Source: Setoptus koraiensis (Eukaryota > Arthropoda). From it: a stretch of 64,000 nt of DNA. Location of the stretch: the NCBI GenBank assembly GCA_048013815.1, contig CM106585.1, positions 9,548,001-9,612,000 on the forward strand. Direction: 5' to 3'. Position 1 is the stretch's first letter; each line of letters begins with the position of its first letter. Shown one piece after another: positions 39,901-50,070 of this stretch. The notes under the pieces were generated by a model. It worked only from the letters and a program-made list of their open reading frames with translations. It did not search any database and was not told where the DNA came from. The position numbers and the translations under genes were made by a program.

Positions 39901-42900
39901 GCCCGTCGAGCCGAGGCCGGCGCTGCTCAATTTCATCTGACGGCGCTCTCATTGCGACTCTTATATCCGCCGAGAGCCGAGGGGCGCCCTGGGTGCCAGA
40001 TCTAGATAAGTTGGCACTCGAACGCTTATCTGGCGCGCGCTTGCCGAGCCTCAAATGAAGTGAAAATACCCACTGACGCCGACCGGCTGCCGGGGGCCCG
40101 CGCCGGCGCCACTTCGGGCGGCGCGGCTTCGTTTTTAATAGCATCAATTGAAACAAGCTTGCAACACAGTTAAACAAACACGGCTCCCTCTATCAACTGA
40201 CAGTTTCAGCGCTTGCACCGCCAGCCAGCCAGCCAGCCAGCGCCAGCAAATAGCCAATCAAATTGGGGCCCAATTTAATCGCGCCACCAGCCAACTTTTG
40301 GCGGCGGTCGCTTGGCACCGCCGGCTGCCAACTCTCACACTATTGTGCAACGCGCTTGCTGTCTTTGAGCGCGCCTGTCAGACCGTCAGCGGCGGGCCGG
40401 GCGCGCATTAGATCGGTATCGCGGCCCATAGATCATTCTTGTCCCGTTGCCCGGGCCGCGCTGCCGGGCTCCGGCGAGACACTCGCTCTTTTGGCACCCG
40501 CTTGACGTCGTGATTCCAAGTGGGAATTTCCAACTGTTACCACTCGCCCGGCGCCGGGTTATGATGGCCGTCGGCGTCGCACCTTGCGCACCACGACCGA
40601 CCGCCAGCGCAAGCCAAGTGGCGCCCGAGCTGCGGCTGCCAGCACGGCCTCAATTAATGAGAATTGTGCGAAGTAGAGCGAAAACTGTGCCGAGCGGCCA
40701 CGACGAGCGACCGTAAAATCGCGCGCGCGGCCCGCCGCGGTCCTGTCAGTGGAGCGGACGCGCGGGCCGTTTTCGGGACGGATTTTTTTGAGCGGTGATT
40801 TTTTTGGGCGGCTCGCTTTTTTGGGCCGCTCGCAAGCTCCGGCGGCGCCCCAAAGAAGCGCCAAAGAGCCGCGTTGTGTTAACTAACACGAATCGGGACT
40901 CTCGATTCGAGAGCCCGTGGCGCGTGGCGCCATCTCTCGCTGGCTCGGGGCCGGGCGCGGGCACTCGGAAGTCAATTAGACGGCGGCCATATGATTTATC
41001 CGTTTGTTTGTTTGTTTGTTTGTTGTCATCATTACTGGCTGGCGATTATTGGCCGGCCCCAGTCGATTGCGATTGTGTGGCGATACAAGCTGGCTTGTCG
41101 TGAATAACTAATTAATCTACTTCATGGGCTGGCTGTCGCTTACGTAACTGCTAGCGCTAACTAACTGGCTCGGCAGCGCCGACGTGTCGAAGAATGAGCA
41201 TAATTGCTCGCTGCAGCGCGACCTGACGCAACAACATTTGGCTAGATCGCTAATGGAGCGACGAAATCGCGCCCCGCGCCATCACAGCGCACGGGCCCGT
41301 CCATCGATAGGGGGCGCCGTGATGGATGGCGGCCGGCCGGGCATCATTAGCGGCGCGCACCTTATGCTAATAAGGGTACAAGGCCAAATGACAGATGATC
41401 GGGCCGGCCGGCCATATTGTCGCTGAATGGCGACGATATCGCGAGCTGCGCGCATATCCGCGCCACTAGCGGATACTTTTGTTGCCCGACGCGTTGTTTA
41501 TTTAGGCGTGTTGTGTTGCGCCCATTGCGCATGTTGCTGTCAGACTGTGACAGTGGGTTTGCGACTGTCGGCCGCGAACGGCCGGCCCGCGACTGTCGGC
41601 CGCGAACAGTCGAGGCTGTGGCGCGACAACAATTTGTTGTTTATTGGCCCGCTGATCACTTTGTTTGACATGCACTTGACTCGCGCCCGATGTGCGCCAT
41701 TTCGGCACAAACTTCAACTTTAAACTGGCGAGCGCCCGCCCAAATCCGTCCACTCGAGCTCGCCGGGCACGGCCGGCCCGCGAAAAGAAACGTCGCGTCG
41801 GCCGGCCCGCGAAAAGAAACGTCGCATCGGTGCGCGCGTTGATGACCGGCGGGCCATCAAGTGGCCGGTCGGTCACGTAGCGCGCCGCTGGCGGCGCGCC
41901 ACCTCGCGGCGGCCCCGCACCCGCCAACAACAACACGCAATATAATGTGTATTTTATGTACATATACATTAAATTTGGGCAATAATAATAGTGATATTAA
42001 TAATGGCAGCGGCAGTAATAATGATAATGATTATGCCGTGTTTATTTTTGCCGCTGCCGCCGGTTGTTTGCCGCGGCGATGTTATCGGTGCTGCCACCAA
42101 CAAACAACACAGTTGCCACGTACACGCACACGCACGCGACACACACACGCACACGCACACGCACGAGCATCATAAGCGTCACGTTACGCGCTCAATAAAT
42201 TGTATTTGCGAGTTACAGTTACACAATTTACTACAGTTACGTTGCACCAGTTACGCAATTGGCGTAGCCAGTGGCTGCGCTGAATTCAAGTGTCGTCGAG
42301 AACCGCACGAGATGATGTAATAATAATAAGGGGGCCCCAAGACAATTGAGGGGCCGGCTTGGCGCGGCGAGTGTGTTTGCACTTGTCGCAAAGCTGGCGT
42401 GTAAGTGTTTTAATCATTGTCGCTGGCCGTTGTTTGTTGTCAGAAATAGTCGGAAATAAATGTGATAGACACACTCACGTGCATGCATAAACACGGGCCC
42501 TGTGCGCCCGCGAGTTGCGCATATATCCGCATATATCCGCATATATCCGCATATATCCGCGTATATCCGCATATATCCGCATATGCCGCACATATCCGCA
42601 CGGTATGTGTTTGTGCACACGAACGGGGAACGTCCAACGGGACAATTTTAATTTATTGCCTGTCGCATCGCGCTGCAAGCTCGCCACTGGCACGAGTTGT
42701 GTCGCAGCGGCAGTTATTATTTTAAACTTGCCAAACTCTGGCCAAACGCTCGCCAAACGCTCGCCAAACTTGGCCCCGCACGCGGCCGGAAGTAGATGGC
42801 GCTGCGGTGAATGTTGCACAAGGCGCGCAAGGACGCCAAATGTGTAAGCGACAATGTGTAAACAATCTCTCTCGCTGATCGAGCACATCGCTGGCTGGCT

Positions 42901-44816
42901 GGCTGGCTGGCCCGTTTGTTTGTATATTGCTATATTCATATATATGCGGCTGTAATATCATTATATATATTTACATTAGTTGTGGCGTCACTCGGCCCCC
43001 AACACGCCACACACAATGCGCCACTGGGCACGGCGACGGTCTTGACGGGCGCCCCAAATTGAGTGCAATCATCATATTTATGTTTGTTGTGTTGTGTATA
43101 TTTGGATTTACATTTTACACGCCGCAACATGCCGCACCGATGTGCATCATTTTCCACTAGGCGCATTTTGTTTTCTTTCAAAATTTGTGCCACACGGCAG
43201 CACAAATTTTGATTTGTGCGCGAACGACCCTATGCGCTCACTGTCGGCACTGTTATATTGCCCTATGTTACATAGGCTATGTACGGTACATAGGGTCGCT
43301 CGGCAACGCTAGTCGGCCTGGCGAGCTACCGGCGCGCTCGCCGTCGCCGGGCCGCCACTTGAATTGGGTGGCCCGGCGAGCCAGCCAGCGCTGGCCAGCA
43401 ACAACAACCGCGCAACCACAGTTGATAATTTATTCCAACAAAACGCTGACATCGAGCGGCGCACGGATAGCGCACGACGGATTGTTATTTCGGCTCGGCG
43501 TTTCTTTGGGCCGCTGCCAGCTCGATAATGGCACACACACGCACACTATATAAATAGCTCTGGCGAGATCCATCAATCACACAGACACGCCAGACTGGGG
43601 CCGGCCGTCAGACGCTCAGAAATGAATAGGCCGCCCGGCGCCAGACAGCTCACCGGCCGAATCGGTGCGCTTTTTCGGGCCGGCCCGACGGGCCGCTTGC
43701 TGGCGTCGGCCACGTCCGCGGTGGCCGCTTGTTTGCCCGCCAGACTCGGCCAGATTCTGCCAGACTCGGCCAGATTCTGCCAGATCCGGCCCGATCCGGC
43801 CCGATTCGGCCCGATCCGCCATCTCATGCGATGCCCATTATCTAATCAATAATAATATTCTAAGCTACAATTGGGCCGACTTAACTCTTTGCTCTCCGCG
43901 AGCCCGGCCCCATTGTGATTACCGCTATTGTGCCGCTAGGCCGGCCATTTCGGCACGAGATTAGCCTGTCACCGTCGTCGGCGATGCGCCTATATTATGC
44001 ATATTATGTGTATTTTGTGTGTATCATGTATATTATATCTGTTACGTATATACATACATACATTTTGCGCTACTTTGTTCACTCGTCGTGGCGTCCAAAT
44101 CGCGCATCCAGCTAGACGATAATCAATGATGTTGCGTCATAGTTGCAAACAGCAGCGACGCCGGCATTAGCGGTATTAATACTGTCGGGCCGGGGGCTTA
44201 CGCGACAACAGCGCCGCTCGGACTAAGTAGCGGATTATGCTTGCGCTGGCAATCATAATGATAAATAAAATCATTGGGATTTGTTTTTGATCAGCCAGCC
44301 AGCCAGTGAGCCAGTGAGCCAGTGAATGAGTTGCAAACAATGCTGCCACGACCCCTTTCTATCTTTATCAAGCCAACAGGCTAAGCTGGCCCCAACCCAA
44401 AAATCAATCAGCTCGCTGCGAGAGCCACCAACAAAACTGTTGGCAAGTTGGCTGGCCAGGCCGGCCAACTTGACAAGCATGACAACTTTATTATTTCTAG
44501 CCCATTTAATTTTCCATTTGGCCCCATTGAGCGCTGTGACGCGCCACTAGCTCGCCGGCCTAATGGCTAGGCCGGCCTACTTAATGGGCCCAGACTAATG
44601 GCGCACGGGCATATATCACAGTATCGCGGTATCTCAGTACCAATACTATCACAATAGTACTATCGCTGGCATCACAATAACAGTTATAAGCAGCAAAGTA
44701 CCATAGCACCAACTATTATATAATTAACTATTATATAACTAACTAATGATTGTCTCTTCTGTTTGTCTTTCCCCATTCAGATATCCCGGTTTTTCCCATT
44801 TGAGAATGCCTATTAG
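8818..44816 (+). CDS. cpo: couch potato (cpo/RBPMS family) RNA-binding protein, gene span
   Basis: This encodes an RNA-binding protein with one RRM of the RBPMS/couch potato family. In Drosophila, couch potato acts in the nervous system and in diapause. Exons in phase: 8818-8916, 12192-12269, 33522-33575, 38172-38427, 38922-39079 and probably 44781-44816, giving 226 residues. The RRM spans residues about 34-117. RNP2 is TLFVSGLP and RNP1 lies in [45 protein letters not shown] and [16 protein letters not shown] are family hallmarks. The tail keeps the HPLTG motif and an Ala/His-rich [19 protein letters not shown] block. Introns are about 3.3, 21.3, 4.6, 0.5 and 5.7 kb. Fly Cpo has a much longer Gln/Ala/Asn-rich N-terminus, so other first exons may exist. 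Exons 2-5 are near certain; the first and last are inferred from phase and splice signals. Confidence 0.88.
8917..12191 (+). other. cpo: cpo intron 1
   Basis: About 3.3 kb of increasingly GC-rich DNA with CAA/GTT and GCTGTT trinucleotide tracts (about 9305-9360 and 10320-10440) and a perfect 18-bp inverted repeat at 11868-11923. A CTAAC branch-point match at 12116-12120 is followed by a (CT)n tract and the acceptor CCACCAG at 12185-12191. No other exon is recognised. Confidence 0.6.
11868..11923. repeat. Perfect 18-bp inverted repeat
   Basis: Arms 11868-11885 (GTGTCGGTCTGGCGGGCC) and 11906-11923 are exact reverse complements with a 20-base loop. It lies in cpo intron 1, about 270 bases before the first RRM exon. 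Confidence 0.88.
12192..12269 (+). CDS. cpo: cpo RRM exon 1 (RNP2)
   Basis: These 26 codons encode [20 protein letters not shown] and then LFRAYK, which is beta1 (RNP2), helix 1 and the turn of the cpo/RBPMS RRM. The exon is flanked by CCACCAG and GTAAGC, with phase 0 on both sides. The match to the family is almost residue for residue. Confidence 0.93.
13128..13222. repeat. CAA/CAG trinucleotide tract
   Basis: Interrupted CAACAG/CAACAA/CAGCGT units in cpo intron 2. Similar tracts recur at 27261-27330, 28230-28273, 30937-30978, 48420-48486, 52366-52440, 60004-60090 and 61506-61560, always CAA-rich on the plus strand or GTT-rich on the other, making Gln/Asn/Thr-rich pseudo-frames. Confidence 0.9.
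20771..20882. repeat. 16-bp minisatellite, 7 copies
   Basis: The unit GCGAACGGGCAAAGAG (last base A or G, first copy GCGAACGGACAAAGAA) repeats head to tail seven times in cpo intron 2. The near identity of the units implies recent expansion. Confidence 0.9.
22590..22670. repeat. 16-bp minisatellite, 5 copies
   Basis: The unit GAATATCCGCGCCATG repeats five times, each junction making an NcoI-type CCATGG in most copies. Copies four and five differ by one or two bases. Confidence 0.9.
24314..24380. repeat. 21-bp tandem, 3 copies
   Basis: GTCGGCCGTCTGGTCGCGGGT repeats three times, the first copy one base shorter. It is embedded in cpo intron 2. Confidence 0.85.
29473..29528. repeat. 14-bp tandem, 4 copies
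   Basis: Units of the form GTCGCGGGCTTGAT repeat four times with single-base changes. Confidence 0.85.
31425..31475. repeat. 15-bp tandem, about 3.5 copies
   Basis: GAGCCCAATGCGACG repeats, with one base change in the first copy and a decayed last copy. Confidence 0.85.
33260..33519 (+). other. cpo: AG exclusion zone before the cpo micro-exon
   Basis: No AG dinucleotide occurs from 33260 to 33519; the next AG is the acceptor at 33520-33521. CTAAC at 33280-33284 followed by TGTTTATTCTCGCTTTG and more pyrimidines fits a branch point plus tract, about 238 bases from the acceptor. Confidence 0.75.
33522..33575 (+). CDS. cpo: cpo RRM micro-exon (beta2-beta3 insert)
   Basis: These 18 codons encode [18 protein letters not shown], identical in style to the arthropod Cpo RRM. 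Phase 0 on both sides means skipping would keep frame but remove beta2. The donor is GTGAGT. The acceptor is purine-rich (CACAAAAAAG) and no AG occurs for 260 bases before it. A CTAAC at 33280-33284 followed by a pyrimidine tract is the likely distant branch point. Confidence 0.92.
35052..35082. repeat. 13-bp hairpin carrying a TTACGTAA site
   Basis: GCCCCATAGGTTA and TAACCTATGGGGC pair around CGTAA. The tip of the stem and loop form TTACGTAA (35062-35069), a palindromic bZIP-type site. Confidence 0.85.
36819..36894. repeat. Perfect 17-bp inverted repeat around a G5C5 core
   Basis: Arms 36819-36835 (ACTGGCTGTTACAGTGC) and 36878-36894 are exact reverse complements. Between them lies a second inverted pair, CGCTCGGGCC and GGGGGCCCCCGAGCG, so the whole 76 bases could fold as a long stem in cpo intron 3. 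Confidence 0.88.
37988..38169 (+). other. cpo: AG exclusion zone before cpo RRM exon 3
   Basis: No AG is present for 182 bases before the acceptor at 38170-38171. Several CTGAC/CTAAC branch-like motifs (about 38014-38071) are followed by a tract ACTTTCCGCCCCCTC. An AG-free 10-11-bp tandem (GCGAAAAATG, 4-5 copies, about 38108-38151) then separates this from the acceptor. Confidence 0.75.
38172..38427 (+). CDS. cpo: cpo RRM exon 3 (RNP1) and start of tail
   Basis: [20 protein letters not shown] completes beta3 (RNP1) and helix 2, and [15 protein letters not shown] ends the RRM, as in Cpo. A Gln/Asn/His-rich linker follows, then SAVHPLTG, matching the HPLTG motif of Drosophila Cpo. The donor GTGAGT follows GGTT in phase 1. 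Joining to the next exon gives HPLTGLELN. Confidence 0.93.
38428..38921 (+). other. cpo: cpo intron 4 with near-complete AG exclusion
   Basis: A 494-base intron in which no AG occurs from 38463 to 38919 (457 bases), while GA occurs about 34 times in the same stretch. It contains a 12-bp tandem (CCGGCCAAAAAC to CCGACGAAAAAC, about 38597-38661) that is also AG-free. A candidate branch point CTAAC lies at 38516-38520. The acceptor is CAAAACAG at 38914-38921, without a pyrimidine tract. Confidence 0.8.
38922..39079 (+). CDS. cpo: cpo C-terminal tail exon
   Basis: Joined in phase it reads [20 protein letters not shown], then [19 protein letters not shown]. This resembles the fly Cpo segment with GPELWHHPLAY and AALVHPALHPQ-type text. 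The donor GTAAGT follows a Pro codon in phase 0. Reading through the donor adds only VSLTL and a stop, so intron retention would give a short natural C-terminus. Confidence 0.85.
39080..44780 (+). other. cpo: cpo intron 5 (if the last exon is right)
   Basis: GC-rich until about 44.5 kb, with 12-15-bp minisatellites at about 39595-39675, a 10-bp ATATATCCGC array at 42521-42600, CCAGACTCGG-type repeats at about 43740-43815 and a (CA)n run near 42125-42165. A 145-base AG-free stretch at 43964-44108 precedes an AG whose downstream frame stops after five codons; I do not call it an exon. Confidence 0.45.
42521..42600. repeat. 10-bp ATATATCCGC array
   Basis: Six near-perfect copies of ATATATCCGC (42521-42580) are followed by two diverged copies. 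The unit nearly spans one helical turn, so the same face of the helix is repeated. Confidence 0.9.
44781..44816 (+). CDS. cpo: cpo probable last coding exon
   Basis: This follows the best acceptor in the region: CTAAC at 44739-44743, then TCTCTTCTGTTTGTC, TTTCCCC and ATTCAG, 38 bases from branch point to exon. In the required phase 0 it reads [11 protein letters not shown] and a stop. I cannot confirm these residues by homology, so this rests on splice signals, phase and the AT-richer, UTR-like DNA that follows. Confidence 0.45.
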   Translation: MSRFFPFENAY

Positions 44817-44887
44817 TATTGATTATTAGCATTGATATCTCACTCTATGACTCGCTCTGATCAACACAAATTCAAATTCAAATTCAA

Positions 44888-44919
<32 letters not shown>

Positions 44920-44991
44920 GTCTCTCACGTGCTCGGGGGCCTGCCAGCCAGCAAGCGAGTCTATTGAGTCAGATAGCCGACCCAAACAACA

Positions 44992-45053
<62 letters not shown>

Positions 45054-46203
45054 AACAGATAAACAAATCAACAAATTGGACATAGCGGCGGATCATCAAG
45101 CGGCCATCACAACAGCAGATAAACGATCATTATCCGACTGCGCTGCGAACACCGAGGGGGGCCCAAGTATGAGCTTTATGTCGGCCATATATCCGTTACA
45201 TACAACAGTTGCATTTAGTTGGAATAGATGGATTCGGAATAGTCGGAATAGTCGGAATGGTTGCATAGTTGCCAGCAGCAAGCGACGACCCTCGGTAGAC
45301 TCGCTTTTTCTCCCAAAATCAATCAGCGCCCATTAATTAGTCGTGTAATCGCTTGTGCGCTTACTTACCGTTGCATAATCTCGCTGTTGGCTGTGGCAAC
45401 ATAATTGCATAATTGCATAATCGCACAATCGCATAATGATGCGACAGCGAACGGCACGCCGACCGCCTCAGGCTCACTCAATGGCAGGCACTTGTTGCTT
45501 GCACCAGTATTATAATTGGCCATCCACATTTATGCAAATATGCGCGTAATATGGCGACTAACAACCAACCACCGGTCTCTCACAAACACACACACACACG
45601 CACACACTGACAATCCCCAGCAGAGGAGCAACAAATTTGCGCAAATTTATCCAAACAACACACACTTATTATATAATCAGGGGCACAATTATTGTGCGCA
45701 CTTGTAAAGGCGGCCGGCCCGACGGCACCACCGATGAGAAGAACATTGTCACTTTAAAACTATTAATACAACAACAACAACAACAACAATTATTACTATT
45801 ATCATCACCATTATTATTATTATTAATATTACTATTGAATAATTATTAATTACTATTATTAGATACTATTATTAGACTATTGTAAAACAATTGTGATCTA
45901 AAACAATCAACCGGCATAATGTGACGGACTCACTGACCACAGTGGCTGAGACACAGATTATTGTCAACTATTACTCACTACCAATTGACCATGATCATCA
46001 GTATGGCCCAAAGCGGCACGGGATATCAACCGATTGATATTGCGATTATCAATCAAACCGGGCGCCTCGCCACGGATAATCACTCCCACTCACAACAGCA
46101 ACAACAACTACTACTACTACAACAACAACTACTACTACTACAACAACAGCAACAACTACAACTACAACAACTCTAATCAACACAATCTCCTGTGTACAAT
46201 AAA
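44817..46203 (+). other. cpo: Probable cpo 3' UTR with poly(A) signal
   Basis: AT-richer DNA with (CA)n at 44889-44913 and 44994-45049, CAA/CTA repeats at 45766-45792 and 46096-46172, and ATT runs. AATAAA at 46198-46203 is a good candidate for the transcript end. Gln/Leu-rich open frames here come from the trinucleotide repeats. Confidence 0.4.
44994..45049. repeat. (CA)n microsatellite
   Basis: About 28 CA dinucleotides in the probable cpo 3' UTR, with a second shorter tract at 44889-44913. If transcribed, CA repeats are binding sites for hnRNP L-type proteins. Confidence 0.9.
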
Positions 46204-47351
46204 GACAAACCTAAAATTATACAAAATTGTATAAAACGCAAAAAAGCAAACTATTAAAACCATTATACCTTATCATTGCCAGTCACGAGCTTTATGCATA
46301 ACATCCGATCACTTCAATTATCAACGGCTAATTAATTTTATTAGCGGCCTTGATGTGCGACTGTGTGTCATGATTCGAGAATAATTGTAAAGAATTCGGC
46401 AATCCAATAATTTGAATAGCCACACAATAATGAGACGAGCAACAGTGAGACACGTAATAATGTTACCCAAATGATTCAGTGGAAGGGGCTAGTGAGAGTT
46501 GTGGGTGTTTATTTGCACTTAATGTCCTGTTGAAATAGCATTAGTTAGTTTGTTTTCGTTCTTGTCAAGTAATTGTCAATTCGAATATGTCATATCGTTC
46601 TCTAATTACATCTATCTATCTATTAATTGTATTAATTTGGTGCACATAACTGCCACGCCGAGCACCCATGAGTAATCAGCTTGCTTGTGTTTGTTGGCGT
46701 GACGTTAATCAATTAAAGATTAATTAATTAACTTGTACGCAATTAGAAACAAGTTGCAATGAGCGTTCGTTACGGCAGCCACTGCAAGTTTTCTGTGAGT
46801 TGACCATGGCTAACAAATATCATCATCATCAACAACAATGTAAACAGTTGGTGTTGTTGCGCAATAGTTGCCCTCATGCAGTGACAATTGTGTCCAACAG
46901 TGACAATTGATTTTAGTGAGTTTACAATTGACAATGGTTTGTTTGGTGACAATTTGTGAGTGTTTTTAGCAACATTATTAGGTGACAGTGGCACAAATCG
47001 CTGTGTTCTATACCTAAACTATCAATAGCAATGACTGCCTATGAATTGAGATCAATATGTTGAATAATGATTTGTTATGGGTGTTGTTTGTGTTGATAAT
47101 AATCGCATAGTTAATTATAATAATTATAATAAGTAGTATTTACAGTAATCAGTCAGTGGCTCTTTTTGTTGTCTAACGTTGCTTCTTGCAATCCGATGGA
47201 TTTCTTGTCAATTGACACATCCATTGGATCTGACAATTGTGAGTTAAATTTGAATTTAGTTTCCTTTAGTTTAGTGGTCGGTGGAAGCACATGTAACCTG
47301 CGCCCTCTGTTGGCAATCTAGTCTATCTAATTGACCATGATGATTGTTGCG
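46204..47351. other. Intergenic region between convergent cpo and Lim1; Lim1 3' UTR
   Basis: AT-rich and free of protein-like open frames. TTTATT at 46508-46513 (AATAAA on the minus strand) could be the Lim1 poly(A) signal, giving a 3' UTR of about 840 nt. Other minus-strand candidates exist, so this is tentative. Confidence 0.4.
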
Positions 47352-48148
47352 TCACCATTGCATAATGGTCAAATTGTGTCCTCCGTTGTGGCTGGGCCCG
47401 TGGTGCTGATGCATCTGGGGCAACATGTTGCTCTGTTGCTGTTGCTGCTGATGTTGCATGGATGAAAGGTGCTGCTGCTGTTGTTGTTGTTGTTGTTGTT
47501 GCTGTTGTTGTTGCATAGGCGACGCCATAGCTGTGTGATATTGTTGTTGTTGTTGCGCAATCATTGTTTGTTGTTGTCTAATTGACTGTTGTTGTTGTTG
47601 CATGGTTGCCTCGTGACCCTGCCTTTGCATCTGTTGTGCAGAGTTTGCGTCCAACGGATGCTGCTGTTGTTGTTGATATGCTGGCTGCATATAGGCGGCC
47701 TGTTGTTGTTGTTGTTGTTGGCTTGATGCAGCTACCTGCTGCTGTTGTTGTTGTTGATTTTGTAACATTACAGTGGCGCCACTCGGTGACATCGATTGAT
47801 GATGAGGGCCCACATGTGCGCCGCTCAGGTATGCGTTAGGGGCACCGTTAGATGGCGGCACTGTCTGCAAAGCACTCATTTGAGCTTGTTGTCCGTTGAC
47901 CTGCTGTTGTTGTTGTTGTTGCGATTGCTGTTGTTGTTGTTGTTGCTGATTGTTGTTACTCACAGCAACCTGCATCGATGTCTGTGCCTGGCCATTGCTC
48001 ATTATGGGCTGCGGTGTCTGAGGGGCGCCCGCCGGTTGCTGATGACTAAGGGTATTGGGTATTTGAGTTGTTTGTGGGGTGGCAGTGGCGGTGAGGCCGA
48101 AGGCGCTCGGCTGGCCAGTGAAGCCTTGGTCGCCCTGATTGCTAGAGT
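47352..48148 (-). CDS. Lim1: Lim1 last exon, Gln-rich C-terminal tail
   Basis: Acceptor TTATACACAG precedes 48148. The exon encodes 264 residues: a Ser/Thr/Pro/Gln part containing TGQPSAFGLTATATPQ, then long poly-Gln blocks (CAA/CAG mixed codons) separated by Met/His/Ser/Pro motifs such as LPQMHQHHGPSHNGG, and a final LTIMQW. Interspersed CAG and CAA codons and conserved non-Gln spacers suggest a real transactivation tail, not just repeat DNA. Confidence 0.83.
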
Positions 48149-48429
48149 CTGTGTATAATAATGCAAAAATAGAGGGATGATACGACAGGTTGATTAATTG
48201 ATTGAATGAGCTCGGTGGACAAATGTGGATAGTGCGACAAATTTCATAATTTCATAACTATTTCCTATCGCAAGTCGTGTCGCAAAAGAGCGGCCCGCGG
48301 CTAGATGGCGCCACTGGCCGGTTGGTGGCGGTTCGGTTACAACTTGTGGCGACTTGTATCAGTACTGCCTATTCAGTAGGCTGTATGGCCGTGTTTTTTG
48401 TATTTAACAACAGCAACAGCAGCAGCAGC

Positions 48430-48469
<40 letters not shown>

Positions 48470-50009
48470 GCAACAACAACAACAACGACGACGACGACTA
48501 ATAGCTAATAACTTGTAAACTACCGCACAAACTAACCGCAATTATTATGTGTTACGTCACGACAACGACAGTAGCCGGGTAATTTGCATGGCCCGAGCGG
48601 CCGTCCGGTTCTCACAGTCGCCGGCACCGACAACAACAGCAACCACTGACACAGGCGCATAATAAACAGGCGACAACAGGTGAATAACAGGTGAGCAACA
48701 ATTATAGGTTGGCCGCCGTAGCCGCCGTTGCCGCCGTTGAGCGAGCGGCTCATCTTCCCATGAATATTTGCCATTATTATCACCGGCTTGGCCGGTCGCC
48801 CGGCAATGACAAACCGGCCGGCGGAGGCCGCTCTTCGTGGCCGCTCATTCCGGCTCAGTCTGGCTCGTTTCGGCCCGGCGCGCTGTTTTGTTTGTGCGGC
48901 TCCGCAAACGACCGCACGACCGGCGCCCGACACAATGCCCGCAGCCGACAATGGCCCAACATTGAGCTGTCTTGTCGGCTGGCATGCCGACCGGCCGTTT
49001 ATTGTGTCGGCCGCCCGTTTATAGGGCCACAGACTGTCCCAATTGGCTTGCGTGATCGCTTTTCTCGCCGACCGCCGGCCGTCGCCAGCGCCGGCCCGTC
49101 GCCAGTTGCTCAACACAACTCATTATTGTGCTTACGCAATATTACGCCAATTGCGCAATATGCGCGCCACTTGCCCGCTCAATTCCTGCACCGAAATTCG
49201 CACAATTCTTGCACTGAAATTCGCCCGATTCCCGCACTGAAATCCGCTCAATGCCCGCACTGAATGTCGCGCGATTCCGACCGATACCCGAGCGCCTCTC
49301 AGCCAATATTCGGCTCGAAATACCCGGCCAAACGCACAATATTCGGTAGCCGATATACGCACAAATGATGGATTCGCACAAGCGGCCTTGGCGCAGCGGC
49401 CGCTCTGACCGCATTGGCCCGTTGGCCGCGATACCGGCGCGGATACGCGACTCGCCGGCACGCCGGCCAAACTCATTTCCTGGCCGGTGGGGCGCCGACG
49501 CGGACCACCGCCAATGAACGGGCCCGCCGGCTCGCCGCTGGACGACGTTGCCTGTTTGGCGTTCGCCGGGCCGGCCGGCGCACAGGCGGATATTGTGACC
49601 GATCGGCGGTATCGCGTGAGCCATCGCACAATGCTCGCATGAGTACATGTTAAATGTCTATATCTAGATCTTATCTGGCGGCACCATCGGCCGTTGTCGC
49701 GAGGTGTCGAGTCGGCCGCCGGCCACTAGTTTAGCCGCGCACTAACCGCACTAACCGCGCCGACCCGACAGAGCCGAGCGGGCCGACGGCTCGCCATTGA
49801 TCGGCGCCGATTCGGCCGGCACACAGGTGACTCACTGGGCACCGCTCAGTGTGCCGGTTGTCGGGTAGCCCGGGGCGATGGGCACGATCGGGCAACACAT
49901 ACACAAAGCGCACGCCACATTCCTGCCTGACACCGACACAATGGCCATAATTGTATCATCGGATTTCTCCATTCAAGGGTGGCCCAGTGTGCGTGCGTGT
50001 GTGTGTCTC

Positions 50010-50070
<61 letters not shown>

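Noticed and set aside
44109-44130. Alternative cpo exon after a 145-base AG-free stretch
   Set aside because: Phase-0 reading stops after five codons and no branch point plus tract is convincing; noted but not called.
45961-46176. Gln/Leu-rich open frame as cpo last exon
   Set aside because: Made of CAA/CTA repeats; the phase-0 reading from the nearby AG stops after about 11 codons and the acceptor is weaker than that at 44780.
47582-48158. Plus-strand open frames opposite the Lim1 last exon
   Set aside because: Val/Leu-rich shadows of the antisense Gln codons.
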